DNA of 64,000 bases from Treponema sp. Lineage in GTDB: Bacteria > Spirochaetota > Spirochaetia > Treponematales > Treponemataceae. The translations under genes and the position numbers were made by a program. The stretch lies in contig JAFLSO010000004.1 in NCBI GenBank assembly GCA_022510925.1, forward strand, positions 39,840 to 103,839, written 5' to 3'. Shown piece after piece: positions 8,523-16,685 of this stretch (positions within the stretch are counted from its first letter, which is position 1; every line of letters starts with the position of its first letter). The notes below the pieces were generated by a model. That model had not been told where the DNA came from. It did not search any database and was given only the letters and a program-made list of their open reading frames with translations.

Positions 8523-10123
8523 GAAAATATCTGATTCTATTATCGCTGGGGATTTGCGCACTTCTGGCATCATGCGCGTCCGCGCCCTCCGCAGAAAAAG
8601 GGTATGACGGCCCGCGCGCCGAAGAGGAGACCTCTGACGCCGCAGAGCATGAGATTCCCGGCAACGCGGCAGCATCCGTGGAAAATCTTCCTGAGCCCGA
8701 GGAAGTTGAGATTTTCGACGAGGGGGAGACGGAGATTTCGGAGCAACCCCAGGCCCATGAGGACGAGGCTGATACGCCTGAGGAATTGGAGCCGCTCTCC
8801 GACGATGAGGCTGTATTCATAAGCCCTGCGGATGACAGTGATACGCCCGAAACTGAGGATGACTTAACTGACGACGGAATAACACTGGACAGTGACAACG
8901 TTCCGCTGATCACGGACGGAAGCACCCTCATCTCGGCGGAGGATGACGAGGAGTCCGCGCAGGATGAGATTCCGGGACCACAGGAGACGGCCTCACCCGG
9001 CATAGCGGAGAGAACGGCAACAAACAGAGGAGACACTCAGGGAAGCTCCGCACAAAGCCGCAGGGACCCGCAGCCCTCCCCCGCCGCAAGCGGAACGGAG
9101 CGGACCACCCGCACAGAGACCACCGCATATGACACTGATGCGGAGGACGGGCTTTCTGGGCCGCAGGAGGCGGAAGAGACTGAGGTGATAACTCCGTCAC
9201 GCTCAGTCACGCTTAAAAGCAACCAGTACCTTGACGTGGTGTATCCCGGGAGCGGCTGGGTCTATCTGGGCGAGACTGACGGCGGCGACAGAATCCGCTA
9301 CTTCGGAAGAAAAGTGGGCACATCGGACACATCGTTCTCATTGCGCACCAAAGAGGAGGGAAGCACAATCCTCCACTTCTACAAGAACGACGCGCTCACA
9401 GGAAACTACATAGACGATTACCTTGCCGTGGAGATAAAAGGAAAATCCTCTGACAACTCACGGGTCACGGCGCCCTCCTACGCGGAGGCGGTTCCGCCTA
9501 AATCCCCCCTGAGCGGAGGCACCGCACAGGAGGCTGGCAGCTCCGGCACCGGGAATGCTTCTGGCGGCACACGGAATGCAGGCGCCTCATCCGCGGAGGC
9601 AAAAAAATCAGTCAGCGGCGATGAGGCTGCGGAAAGGCAGGAGCAGGAGTCCTCCAAGAATTCCTCACCTAAGGAGAATGCGATGCAGTCCAGGTACGAT
9701 GAGAGCACCGGAAGCACCGCCATACAGAACTCAGAGACTGCCACATCCGCGCAGAGCCCGCGGACCGATGAGGGTAACTCCATGACTTCCCCGCCGGAAC
9801 CCGCACAGCCCGGCGTAAGCGTGGACACCGAGAATCTTTCCGCCGACGAGATTCTGGATCTGGCGCAGAAAAGCTATGACAGCGCGCAGTACGCGGAGAC
9901 ACTGGCCTACCTGAACGCATTTTTCGAGAAAGCCGTGAACCGCGTGGACGAGGGGCTCTTCCTTCAGGGACAGACACTGGAGTCCAATTCCAGTGTGCGG
10001 AACATCAAGGCGGCTCTGGACATCTACGAGACAATAGTGCGCCGATATCCGCAGAGCATAAACTGGGCTAAAGCGAACGAGCGCATAACATACCTTAGAA
10101 GGTTTTATTTCAACATAAGATAG
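8519..10123 (+). CDS. Acidic lipoprotein with disordered linkers and a TPR-like C-terminus
   Basis: A 534-residue predicted lipoprotein with a signal peptide ending in the lipobox LLASC (Cys19). The mature protein begins with about 200 residues of low-complexity Glu/Asp/Ser/Pro/Thr sequence. A compact beta-rich segment follows (about 227-310, containing LDVVYPGSGWVYLGE), then a second low-complexity Ser/Gly/Glu linker (about 310-430). The C-terminal domain (about 435-534) has TPR-like helix pairs (LAQKSYDSAQYAETLAYL). The layout resembles an envelope scaffold that binds partners through the TPR end while the linker crosses the periplasm, but no function can be assigned. It overlaps the preceding gene by four bases and is followed nine bases later by the SIMPL-domain lipoprotein. 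Confidence 0.88.
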   Translation: MRKYLILLSLGICALLASCASAPSAEKGYDGPRAEEETSDAAEHEIPGNAAASVENLPEPEEVEIFDEGETEISEQPQAHEDEADTPEELEPLSDDEAVFISPADDSDTPETEDDLTDDGITLDSDNVPLITDGSTLISAEDDEESAQDEIPGPQETASPGIAERTATNRGDTQGSSAQSRRDPQPSPAASGTERTTRTETTAYDTDAEDGLSGPQEAEETEVITPSRSVTLKSNQYLDVVYPGSGWVYLGETDGGDRIRYFGRKVGTSDTSFSLRTKEEGSTILHFYKNDALTGNYIDDYLAVEIKGKSSDNSRVTAPSYAEAVPPKSPLSGGTAQEAGSSGTGNASGGTRNAGASSAEAKKSVSGDEAAERQEQESSKNSSPKENAMQSRYDESTGSTAIQNSETATSAQSPRTDEGNSMTSPPEPAQPGVSVDTENLSADEILDLAQKSYDSAQYAETLAYLNAFFEKAVNRVDEGLFLQGQTLESNSSVRNIKAALDIYETIVRRYPQSINWAKANERITYLRRFYFNIR

Positions 10124-10132
10124 AGGTGAATC

Positions 10133-10876
10133 ATGAAAGCTTTTTATTCAAACGTACTGCGCGGAGCTCTGGCTCTCCCTGCCCTGCTCCTTGCCTTGTC
10201 ATCATGCACAATCCAGCAGGCGGAGAAGTTCACCCGCACGGTGAGCGTGAACGGCACGGGAAAGGTGGAGCTTGAGAACGACCAGGCCACAATCTCGCTC
10301 GCCGTGAACACGCGCAACTGGGACGTCATAAAGGCCACGGAGGAGAACGCCTCGCGCATGACAGCCGTCCGCGAGGCCCTCATAGGAAGCGGAATCTCAA
10401 GCGACTACATCTACACGTCAGGATACTCGCTGTACCAGGAGTCATCGTACCAGAACGGGCGCACCATTCCCGGGCAGTACAACGTCACGAACCGCATAAA
10501 CGTAATCGTAAAGGACATCTCCAGGGCGGGAAACGTAATCGACACCGCGATAAAGGCCGGAGCGAACCAGCTGATATCGCTCTCATATTCCGTGAGCAAC
10601 GCCGAGGCCGCGGTAAAGCAGGCGCGCCTTCTGGCGGTAAAGCAGGCTGAGAGCGTGGCGAACACACTGGCCACATCAAGCGCCGCGAGCCTGGGAAAAA
10701 TCCTCACGATACAGGAATACACCCCGTCAACCTACACCAACGCGGAGACAGGCAGAAACTTTTCCAGCAAGCTTATGGCGGAGGCCGCCAGCGCGGACAC
10801 AGGCGCCATGACGCCCACATCCGGCGGAAAGACCGTAATCACCGTGGAGGTGAATGCGACTTACGAATTGCAGTAA
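10133..10876 (+). CDS. SIMPL-domain (DUF541) lipoprotein
   Basis: A 247-residue protein with a lipoprotein signal peptide ending LALSSC (Cys25). The mature part matches the SIMPL/DUF541 pattern: it opens with VSVNGTGKVELENDQATISL, has the NVTNRINVIVKD strand in the middle, and a helical stretch ending AVKQAESVANTLA. SIMPL proteins are periplasmic or outer-membrane-anchored proteins of poorly defined function, sometimes tied to oxidative stress. A good Shine-Dalgarno site (GAGGTG, four bases before ATG) supports the start. It is the last gene of the smc operon; the serS promoter overlaps its final codons. Confidence 0.9.
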   Translation: MKAFYSNVLRGALALPALLLALSSCTIQQAEKFTRTVSVNGTGKVELENDQATISLAVNTRNWDVIKATEENASRMTAVREALIGSGISSDYIYTSGYSLYQESSYQNGRTIPGQYNVTNRINVIVKDISRAGNVIDTAIKAGANQLISLSYSVSNAEAAVKQARLLAVKQAESVANTLATSSAASLGKILTIQEYTPSTYTNAETGRNFSSKLMAEAASADTGAMTPTSGGKTVITVEVNATYELQ

Positions 10877-10896
10877 AGCGGATTTTTCATTATAGT
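10868..10896 (+). promoter_or_regulatory. Promoter of serS
   Basis: -35 TTGCAG (10868-10873, inside the last codons of the SIMPL gene), 17-base spacer, -10 TATAGT (10891-10896). The mRNA would start near 10903, with a short leader carrying AGAAAGAGG before the ATG at 10930. Confidence 0.7.
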
Positions 10897-10929
10897 AGCA
10901 GAAAACAAAAACGCAGAAAGAGGAACAAA

Positions 10930-12264
10930 ATGCTGGACTACAGGTTTATAAAAGAGCATTTGGCGGAAGTCAAGCAGAACATACAGAACCGTAACATCAA
11001 GGCGGACGCAGATTTAGTAGTGCGGCTCTTTGATGAGCGTACCGCGCTTACCACAAGGCTGCAGAACCTTCAACAGAAGCGCAACGAGAACGCCGCAAGC
11101 ATGAAGCAGAAACTGGACGACGTGACCCGAAAGAGATACATTGACGAGGGAAAGAACATAAAAGAGGAGATAGCGGCGGTAGAGGCGGAGCTGAACGCTA
11201 TTGTGGCTAAAATGGAAGATGCCGCAAGACAGATTCCGAACATGGCCCATCCCGATGTTCCCGTGGGGAAAGTGGACACGGAGAACCTGGAGGTAAAAAA
11301 AACAGGCACGCCGCGCACGTTCGACTTCAAGCCTAAGGACCATGTGCAGCTCGGCGAGGCCCTGAATCTGATAGACTTTGACCGCGGCACAAAAGTCTCG
11401 GGACCTAAATTCTACTATCTCAAGAACGAGGCGGTTTTTCTGGAGCAGGCGCTGATTATGTACGCACTGGGCATACTGCGCAGGCACGGCTTCACCACGT
11501 TCATCACTCCTGACGTGGCGCGCGAGGATGTCCTTAAGGGAATAGGTTTTAATCCGCGCGGAAACGAAAGCAATGTGTACGCCATAGAGGACGAGGGCAC
11601 ATGCCTTGTGGCCACCGCGGAGATAACTTTGGGCGGCTATCATTCAGGGGAGGTCCTTGACAAAGGCTCTCTTCCCCTGCTCTACGCGGGGCTCTCCCAC
11701 TGCTTCAGGCGCGAGGCCGGTGCGGCAGGTCATTTCAGCAAGGGGCTTTACCGCGTGCATCAGTTTGACAAAGTGGAGATGTTCGTGTACTGCACGCCCG
11801 AGCAGTCCGAGGCGCTGCATGAGAAACTGCGCCTAATAGAGGAGGAGATTTTCACAGGGCTCGGGATTCCTTTCCGTGTGGTGGACACATGCACAGGAGA
11901 TCTGGGTGCGCCCGCATACCGCAAATGGGATCTGGAGGCATGGATGCCCGGGCGCGCGGACCAGAATCACCCTGACGGAGACTGGGGCGAGGTCACATCC
12001 ACATCAAACTGCACGGACTACCAGGCGCGCCGCCTCAACGTAAAGTATCACGATGACGACGGAAAGAACAAATACGTGCACATGCTTAACGGAACCGCCA
12101 TAGCAGTGGGACGCGCCATGCTCGCAATACTGGAGAACTACCAGAATGCTGACGGCTCGGTCACCGTTCCGGAGGCACTGGTGCCTTTCTGCGGATTTGA
12201 CAGGATAGGACCTGAGCCCTCCGGCCAGAATCCCATATACGTTTCAAACAAGGCAAAGAAATAA
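10930..12264 (+). CDS. serS: Seryl-tRNA synthetase (SerS)
   Basis: Charges tRNA-Ser (and tRNA-Sec where present) with serine; a class II synthetase of 444 residues. The N-terminal 110 residues form the long antiparallel coiled-coil arm that holds the tRNA variable arm. Class II motif 2 is visible in HCFRREAGAAGHFSKGLYR (about 257-275) and motif 3 in LNGTAIAVGRAMLAILENYQ (about 386-405). The segment GEVTSTSNCTDYQARR, typical of SerRS, lies between them. The Shine-Dalgarno site AGAAAGAGG supports the ATG. It appears to be co-transcribed with the membrane protein that starts 18 bases downstream. Confidence 0.98.
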   Translation: MLDYRFIKEHLAEVKQNIQNRNIKADADLVVRLFDERTALTTRLQNLQQKRNENAASMKQKLDDVTRKRYIDEGKNIKEEIAAVEAELNAIVAKMEDAARQIPNMAHPDVPVGKVDTENLEVKKTGTPRTFDFKPKDHVQLGEALNLIDFDRGTKVSGPKFYYLKNEAVFLEQALIMYALGILRRHGFTTFITPDVAREDVLKGIGFNPRGNESNVYAIEDEGTCLVATAEITLGGYHSGEVLDKGSLPLLYAGLSHCFRREAGAAGHFSKGLYRVHQFDKVEMFVYCTPEQSEALHEKLRLIEEEIFTGLGIPFRVVDTCTGDLGAPAYRKWDLEAWMPGRADQNHPDGDWGEVTSTSNCTDYQARRLNVKYHDDDGKNKYVHMLNGTAIAVGRAMLAILENYQNADGSVTVPEALVPFCGFDRIGPEPSGQNPIYVSNKAKK

Positions 12265-12282
12265 CTGCCTCACGGAGTACAC

Positions 12283-13437
12283 ATGAATGAGAACACCTAC
12301 ATCCGCTCTATTTTTCTGATACTGCTTTTTTTTGCCATAATAGCCACCGCCGCCATACTTAAGCTCACGCAGAGCGTGGTGGTGCCGGTGACCATGGCCA
12401 TCCTTCTCTCGTTCGTGTTCTATCCTTTCGTGAAACATATGCAGAGAATCCACATTCCGTGGGGTCTGGGCATAATAATAATAGTCCTCATAACGCTTTT
12501 CCTTTTCTTTGTGATAGGAAACCTGGTGGCACAGAGCCTAAGCGCCATAATAAGCGCATATCCGCGCTACGAGAACAGGTTCACCAGCCTGTACAAGCTT
12601 TTCGCGAGCACATTTAAAATCTCCTTTGACGAGGAGTCCTCACTGATAGCGAACATGTGGAATTCGCTGAACGTGCGGAACGCCGTGCAGACCGCGGCAC
12701 TGGGCGCAACTAACTTCTTTGTCTCCGGCGCCAAAGTCATATCACTCATAGTGCTGCTGATAATATTCCTGCTTCTGGAACTGCGCACTTTAAGGACAAA
12801 AGTGGACATGGCGTTTCCGTCCGAGGAAATGAACCACAAAATAATTTTCATCGCCAAAAAGACCATAACGCAGGTGACGCGCTACGTGTCCATAAAATTC
12901 ATGATATCGCTTTTGACGGGAACTCTGGTGTTTCTGGCCACGTTCGCCATAAAAATGGACTTCGCCATAGTGTGGGGATTTCTGGCGTTCCTGCTGAACT
13001 TCATACCGAACTTCGGCTCCATAATCTCATGGCTCATCACAAGCGGATTCGCAATCCTGCAGTTCTACCCGCGCTGGGGCCACATAATCTATGTGGCGGT
13101 GCTGGTCCTGGCCATAAACATGCTTCTGGGGAGCATAATAGAGCCGCGCTGGGAGGGAAGCGATCTGGGAATCTCCCCGTTCGTCATACTCGTGAGCCTC
13201 TCTCTGTGGGGCTGGATGTGGGGCTTCATCGGCATGATTCTTTCAGTACCAATGATGGTCATCATAAAAATCATCTGCGAGAACTCCGAGATACTTAAGC
13301 CGATTGCGGTGCTTTTAGGAAACGGCGGAGGAAAAAAGAGAAGGCTCCTGCACAGAAAGCATCAGAAATCCAAGAGCCCTGAAAGTGAAAGCGGAGAGAG
13401 CACGGAGCAGACGCCGCAGAACTCTACGCGCGCTTAA
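12283..13437 (+). CDS. AI-2E family transporter (PerM/YdiK-like)
   Basis: A 384-residue polytopic inner-membrane protein of the family named for autoinducer-2 export, whose members are better regarded as exporters of varied substrates, including ion/proton antiporters. Hydrophobic segments lie near residues 5-25, 30-50, 60-85, 150-175, 200-225, 230-300 and 305-340. The family features visible are a soluble insert between spans 3 and 4 and the WGFLAFLLNFIPNFGSIIS segment (about 230-248). A charged, Lys/Arg- then Glu/Ser-rich cytoplasmic tail ends the protein. GGAG lies five bases before the ATG. Its end overlaps the convergent gene ending at 13424 by 14 bases. Confidence 0.88.
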   Translation: MNENTYIRSIFLILLFFAIIATAAILKLTQSVVVPVTMAILLSFVFYPFVKHMQRIHIPWGLGIIIIVLITLFLFFVIGNLVAQSLSAIISAYPRYENRFTSLYKLFASTFKISFDEESSLIANMWNSLNVRNAVQTAALGATNFFVSGAKVISLIVLLIIFLLLELRTLRTKVDMAFPSEEMNHKIIFIAKKTITQVTRYVSIKFMISLLTGTLVFLATFAIKMDFAIVWGFLAFLLNFIPNFGSIISWLITSGFAILQFYPRWGHIIYVAVLVLAINMLLGSIIEPRWEGSDLGISPFVILVSLSLWGWMWGFIGMILSVPMMVIIKIICENSEILKPIAVLLGNGGGKKRRLLHRKHQKSKSPESESGESTEQTPQNSTRA

Positions 13438-14392
13438 TTATCCTCTCTGAAAGATAGCGGAAGTCCTCGGCCTTCATGCCCCTGAATGACGCGGAGAAGC
13501 ATCTCTTCTCACCCGAGGGCGCGGAGTAAACGTTATCCACCACAAATGAAGCGTTTATGACCCGCTTTAAAAGCTTATTGGCCGGGATTGTGAATTCAAA
13601 CGAGACGTCATACTCCTCCTCCAGCTGAAGGACATCCTGTCCGTTGTCGCATGCCAGGACCAGACGCTGCTCATCCACAAACAGAAGGTACAGCGGCTTG
13701 GAAAGTCCCTGTATGGCCTCGTTCACGGCCTGCGTTCTCTGCGTAAGGTAATAGCACACCCTGAGCAGATGAAGTCCGTTGCCTATGGAGCCGCCCTCCC
13801 CGCTCCGCGCCTCCGCCACGTAATTCTCAAGCAGGCCTTTCGCCTCCCTCTGATTCTCAAGCTCTATCTCGTCCCACCGGGGAGCGAAAAAAATAGGGCA
13901 GCCCGCAAGCGGCACGCAGTCCAGGCTTATGACGTTCCCTTCCCGGGAGGTATATGATATTCTGGCGGTGACGTCATAATCAGGGACCGTCACTGTCTCC
14001 TGCATACGCTTTATGCTCCGCGGCACCACAAGCGCAAGTCCGGCAGAGCAATCTTTCATGGTGGTTATGAAATACAGCCCCACATGGTTAAAATAAAACT
14101 GCACACGGACGGTTTTCCCCAGGAAAGGCTGCACCGTGCGCGCGGCATTCTTTAAAAGTATTATGCCCTGATTCAGGACCGTAAGCTGCTCGGCAGGAAG
14201 TGCCACGGGAAAAACGGCGCTCGCCGGAATCCTCGACGCGTTGTCAGGAGAGGCGGTTCTGTCGCCCAGAAAATCCGTCTCTGTGGCGCTGGGCTTCTCC
14301 TCCAAAGTTACGGTGACGGGAACATTGTCGTCCCTCAGATACTGCAAGACTATCTCCCGCTCAATAGGACTTAGCTCCTTTTCCTCTGCCAT
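13424..14392 (-). CDS. Protein of unknown function downstream of a lipoprotein gene
   Basis: A 322-residue protein with no signal peptide or membrane span, so probably cytoplasmic. I do not recognise the family. The middle (about 90-200) is beta-rich, with a segment VRVQFYFNHVGLYFITTM reminiscent of PilZ-type or PilZ-N barrels, but the RxxxR and (D/N)xSxxG motifs that bind cyclic-di-GMP are not evident. The C-terminal half is mixed alpha/beta. GGAG lies five bases before the ATG, giving a confident start. It follows a lipoprotein gene by 18 bases and is probably in the same transcript. Its 3' end overlaps the convergent AI-2E gene by 14 bases, with no room for a terminator between them. Confidence 0.8.
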   Translation of the reverse strand: MAEEKELSPIEREIVLQYLRDDNVPVTVTLEEKPSATETDFLGDRTASPDNASRIPASAVFPVALPAEQLTVLNQGIILLKNAARTVQPFLGKTVRVQFYFNHVGLYFITTMKDCSAGLALVVPRSIKRMQETVTVPDYDVTARISYTSREGNVISLDCVPLAGCPIFFAPRWDEIELENQREAKGLLENYVAEARSGEGGSIGNGLHLLRVCYYLTQRTQAVNEAIQGLSKPLYLLFVDEQRLVLACDNGQDVLQLEEEYDVSFEFTIPANKLLKRVINASFVVDNVYSAPSGEKRCFSASFRGMKAEDFRYLSERIIKRA

Positions 14393-14410
14393 AAACGCTC
14401 CACGCTGCTC

Positions 14411-15079
14411 CTAAAAGAAATCAATCTGAAAAACGCTCCATTTGCCGTCCGCGAATTCCAGATACAAAAAAATGTCAAGCGAAGGCCGCTCGTACAGAAC
14501 CTGCCCCTCTTTCTCCTCATCATAGAAAAATCTTACAGGGCACTGTATGAACGATTCCGCTATGAACGGCTCTCCCAGAATATAATCGTGAAAGACAGGA
14601 TTCTCCGTGCCGTTGTCCTCTCCCGTAAGCTCCCGCAAATCCATGCAGAACAGGGCCAGCGCATAGACTCTCTCAGGCCGCATGAAACGCTCCGCGTCAG
14701 AGCCGTCAAGCATGGCGGAGCAGAAACCGTTCAGAGTATCCAGAGCGCCGGCGTTAAGGGATGAGATATCCAGGGAGGAGAAAGTCCTTATCCTGGGATA
14801 AACCATGCCGTCCTGATTCACTGCGGAGGAAAGTATTATGGTCTGCGGCTGAACTTTCACGGCTCTCTCCATGCCGTCTACTCCGGGAAGCTCATCGGAA
14901 AGGACATGGTCATCAATCTCACCTGTCCATTCGGTGCGCTCGCTGAGCGAGTCCGCTGTGCTTTTGAGCGTAACCTCCTCCGCCTGATCCGAGCCGCTCG
15001 GAGATGAGCAGGAAAAAAGCATGAGCGAAAGAAGCATAAAGCCTGCGCCCGCAAAATGCAGAAAACATTTTCTCATCAT
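14411..15079 (-). CDS. Predicted lipoprotein of unknown function
   Basis: A 222-residue protein with an N-terminal signal peptide and lipobox-like end LMLFSC (Cys24), followed by SSPSGSD, a typical flexible tether. The mature part has no motif I recognise; it is mixed alpha/beta and ends with aromatic-rich strands (about 195-222), which could be an immunoglobulin- or NTF2-like fold (a guess). The protein starts with two Met codons. TATAAT (15090-15085) lies five bases before the first ATG and eight before the second, so the second (15076) may be the true leaderless start. It leads a two-gene operon with the 13424-14392 gene. Confidence 0.82.
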   Translation of the reverse strand: MMRKCFLHFAGAGFMLLSLMLFSCSSPSGSDQAEEVTLKSTADSLSERTEWTGEIDDHVLSDELPGVDGMERAVKVQPQTIILSSAVNQDGMVYPRIRTFSSLDISSLNAGALDTLNGFCSAMLDGSDAERFMRPERVYALALFCMDLRELTGEDNGTENPVFHDYILGEPFIAESFIQCPVRFFYDEEKEGQVLYERPSLDIFLYLEFADGKWSVFQIDFF

Positions 15080-15084
15080 GGAGA

Positions 15085-15113
15085 ATTATAGCACAGTGCG
15101 GAAAAAAAATCTA
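15085..15113 (-). promoter_or_regulatory. Start-proximal promoter of the lipoprotein gene at 15079
   Basis: Minus strand: -35 TAGATT (15113-15108, three of six matches to consensus), 17-base spacer, -10 TATAAT (15090-15085). The first ATG is five bases and the second eight bases downstream of the -10. It is a weaker member of the leaderless-type set. Confidence 0.5.
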
Positions 15114-15147
15114 TAAGACGCGCGCCCTGCAATGGAGCAGATGGATT

Positions 15148-16137
15148 TTAAGAGGCCTTTCTCTCACGTGAGAAAAAGAATGCCGTAAAGATTCCAGCCA
15201 GCATGCATACGGCGCATGAGACTGCCCGCGCCACGCCGTCAAAGCATCTTGCGCCGGGAAACAGCGTGACCGCCGAGCCGCACAAAAGCCCCAGAATCAC
15301 AGCGTATGTGTGCGCGGGTATTTTTCTGAGCAGGACGCTTATAAGCCTTGCGCCCAGCAGAAATCCCGCAATGACACCCGCGCCGAACGGAAGAAGGATA
15401 AGAAACGCAGGCAGGAAAGTTCCGGGACTGAAAAGAGCGGAGATGCTTGATATGACTACGGAATAGACTCCCATTATGAGCATGAGGAGAGAGCCCGATA
15501 TTCCAGGAATCACCATCGCCATGGCACCCAGGACACCCGCCGCGAACACGCGCGCCTCAAGCGAGAATGAAATCTCAGGCAGAGCGATGAAGCCGGAAGC
15601 GGCACTGTCAGCGGAATTCTCAAGGAAACTGAACGCGGCTATAAGAAAAAATCCCGCCAGGGCGCACAGCACCACGCCAAGGACGCGCAAGAATTTTCTG
15701 CCGGAAACTCCTCTTCTTAAATCATTCCCAGGACTCTCATTCCCTGCCTCGCTCACAGAAGCGCCGCCGTCCTCCGCGCATACAGGAAGATTCTCCGCCA
15801 TGCTGTTTTTACCGAGCACATATCTTAGTAGAAGCGGGACGGTTTCCAGTATCAGACCTGTGAACGCGCAGTCTGTCTGAACGGGGAATTCAGCGTAGAG
15901 CACGGTTATAATCCTGCTGAAAATAATCACGCCAAGCGCCATTCCGCATAAAACAGGAAGCACGAATCTCCTGTTCGCCCAGAGCTTTCTCACGTTGAGT
16001 GTCACGGCGTTAACGAGCCTGTCATATATGTTAAAAACCACGGCGAGCGTTCCGCCTGAAACACCGGGAATCACATTCGCCATTCCTATGGCGATGCCGG
16101 CAAAAAAAGTCCTCAGCATGTCCATGAGCCGCTCCAT
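15148..16137 (-). CDS. DUF368 membrane protein (undecaprenyl-phosphate translocase family)
   Basis: A 329-residue polytopic membrane protein. The start of the family is recognisable in AGIAIGMANVIPGVSGGTLA (about 14-33), and a second copy of the motif occurs as AMAMVIPGISGSLLMLIMG (about 205-223), giving the inverted two-repeat layout seen in DUF368. DUF368 proteins (PopT) have been reported to return undecaprenyl phosphate to the cytoplasmic face for reuse in wall and glycan synthesis. A hydrophilic insert of about 35 residues sits at about 110-145. The exact start is uncertain: ATG 16137 has no Shine-Dalgarno site, while ATG 16125 (the fifth codon) has GGAG seven bases upstream. It is co-transcribed with sufU. 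Confidence 0.9.
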   Translation of the reverse strand: MERLMDMLRTFFAGIAIGMANVIPGVSGGTLAVVFNIYDRLVNAVTLNVRKLWANRRFVLPVLCGMALGVIIFSRIITVLYAEFPVQTDCAFTGLILETVPLLLRYVLGKNSMAENLPVCAEDGGASVSEAGNESPGNDLRRGVSGRKFLRVLGVVLCALAGFFLIAAFSFLENSADSAASGFIALPEISFSLEARVFAAGVLGAMAMVIPGISGSLLMLIMGVYSVVISSISALFSPGTFLPAFLILLPFGAGVIAGFLLGARLISVLLRKIPAHTYAVILGLLCGSAVTLFPGARCFDGVARAVSCAVCMLAGIFTAFFFSRERKAS

Positions 16138-16143
16138 GTGAGG

Positions 16144-16614
16144 CTAGGAGTCGCAGTGGTCCGCGCTTCCCTGCCCCGCGGTCTTTCCGTTCCTTAGCAT
16201 CTCCTCCATGGTGTGCCATCCCAGGACGGCGCATTTCACTCTGGCGGGCATGAAACTTATGTTCTTAAGGGCTGAGGCCTCATCCAGCTCCTCCAGAACG
16301 GAGTCATCCGTTATTTTTCCTTTTATCATGTCGGTGAAAAGACCCGAGAGCCGCATGGCCTCGTCCACGCTTTTTCCTATTATGTCGTCCAGCATCATGT
16401 CCACGCTGGCCTGGCTCACGGCGCATCCGCTTCCGTTGAAGCTTCCCTCGGTTATTATTCCCTCATCATTTATTTTAAGCTGCAGATAGATGTTGTCGCC
16501 GCAGCTGGGGTTCACTCCCTGCAAAGTGAACGTGGGATTCTCCATGACGCCTTTGTGGCTGGGATTCAGGTTATGCTCGTTCAGAATTTCCGCGTATAAA
16601 GATTTTAAGTCCAT
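16144..16614 (-). CDS. sufU: SufU-type zinc-dependent sulfur transfer protein
   Basis: A 156-residue NifU-N/IscU-fold protein that accepts sulfur from the cysteine desulfurase SufS for Fe-S cluster assembly. The three conserved cysteines are Cys38 (in NPSCGDN), Cys64 (in GSGCAVS) and Cys about 128 (in VKCAVLGWH). Asp40 after the first Cys is also present. The insert between the second and third Cys is of the SufU length rather than the shorter IscU length. The sufS, sufB, sufC and sufD genes are not in the window. The start at 16614 is fixed by a consensus promoter whose -10 ends six bases upstream; the frame extends further but would contain that promoter. The DUF368 gene follows six bases after the stop. 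Confidence 0.93.
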   Translation of the reverse strand: MDLKSLYAEILNEHNLNPSHKGVMENPTFTLQGVNPSCGDNIYLQLKINDEGIITEGSFNGSGCAVSQASVDMMLDDIIGKSVDEAMRLSGLFTDMIKGKITDDSVLEELDEASALKNISFMPARVKCAVLGWHTMEEMLRNGKTAGQGSADHCDS

Positions 16615-16620
16615 GGGTGA

Positions 16621-16649
16621 AGTATAGCAGAAACGGGGCGCCCGCACAA
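16621..16649 (-). promoter_or_regulatory. Leaderless-type promoter of sufU
   Basis: Minus strand: -35 TTGTGC (16649-16644), 17-base spacer, -10 TATACT (16626-16621), then TCACCC and the ATG at 16614. No Shine-Dalgarno sequence fits between the expected start site and the ATG. Confidence 0.75.
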
Positions 16650-16685
16650 GAAGAGGCTCGCGCCCTCACAATGCGCCTGAGGAGC

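Noticed and set aside
13424-14392. Cyclic-di-GMP-binding PilZ protein
   Set aside because: The beta-rich middle is suggestive, but the RxxxR and (D/N)xSxxG motifs required for binding are not visible, so the function was left unassigned.
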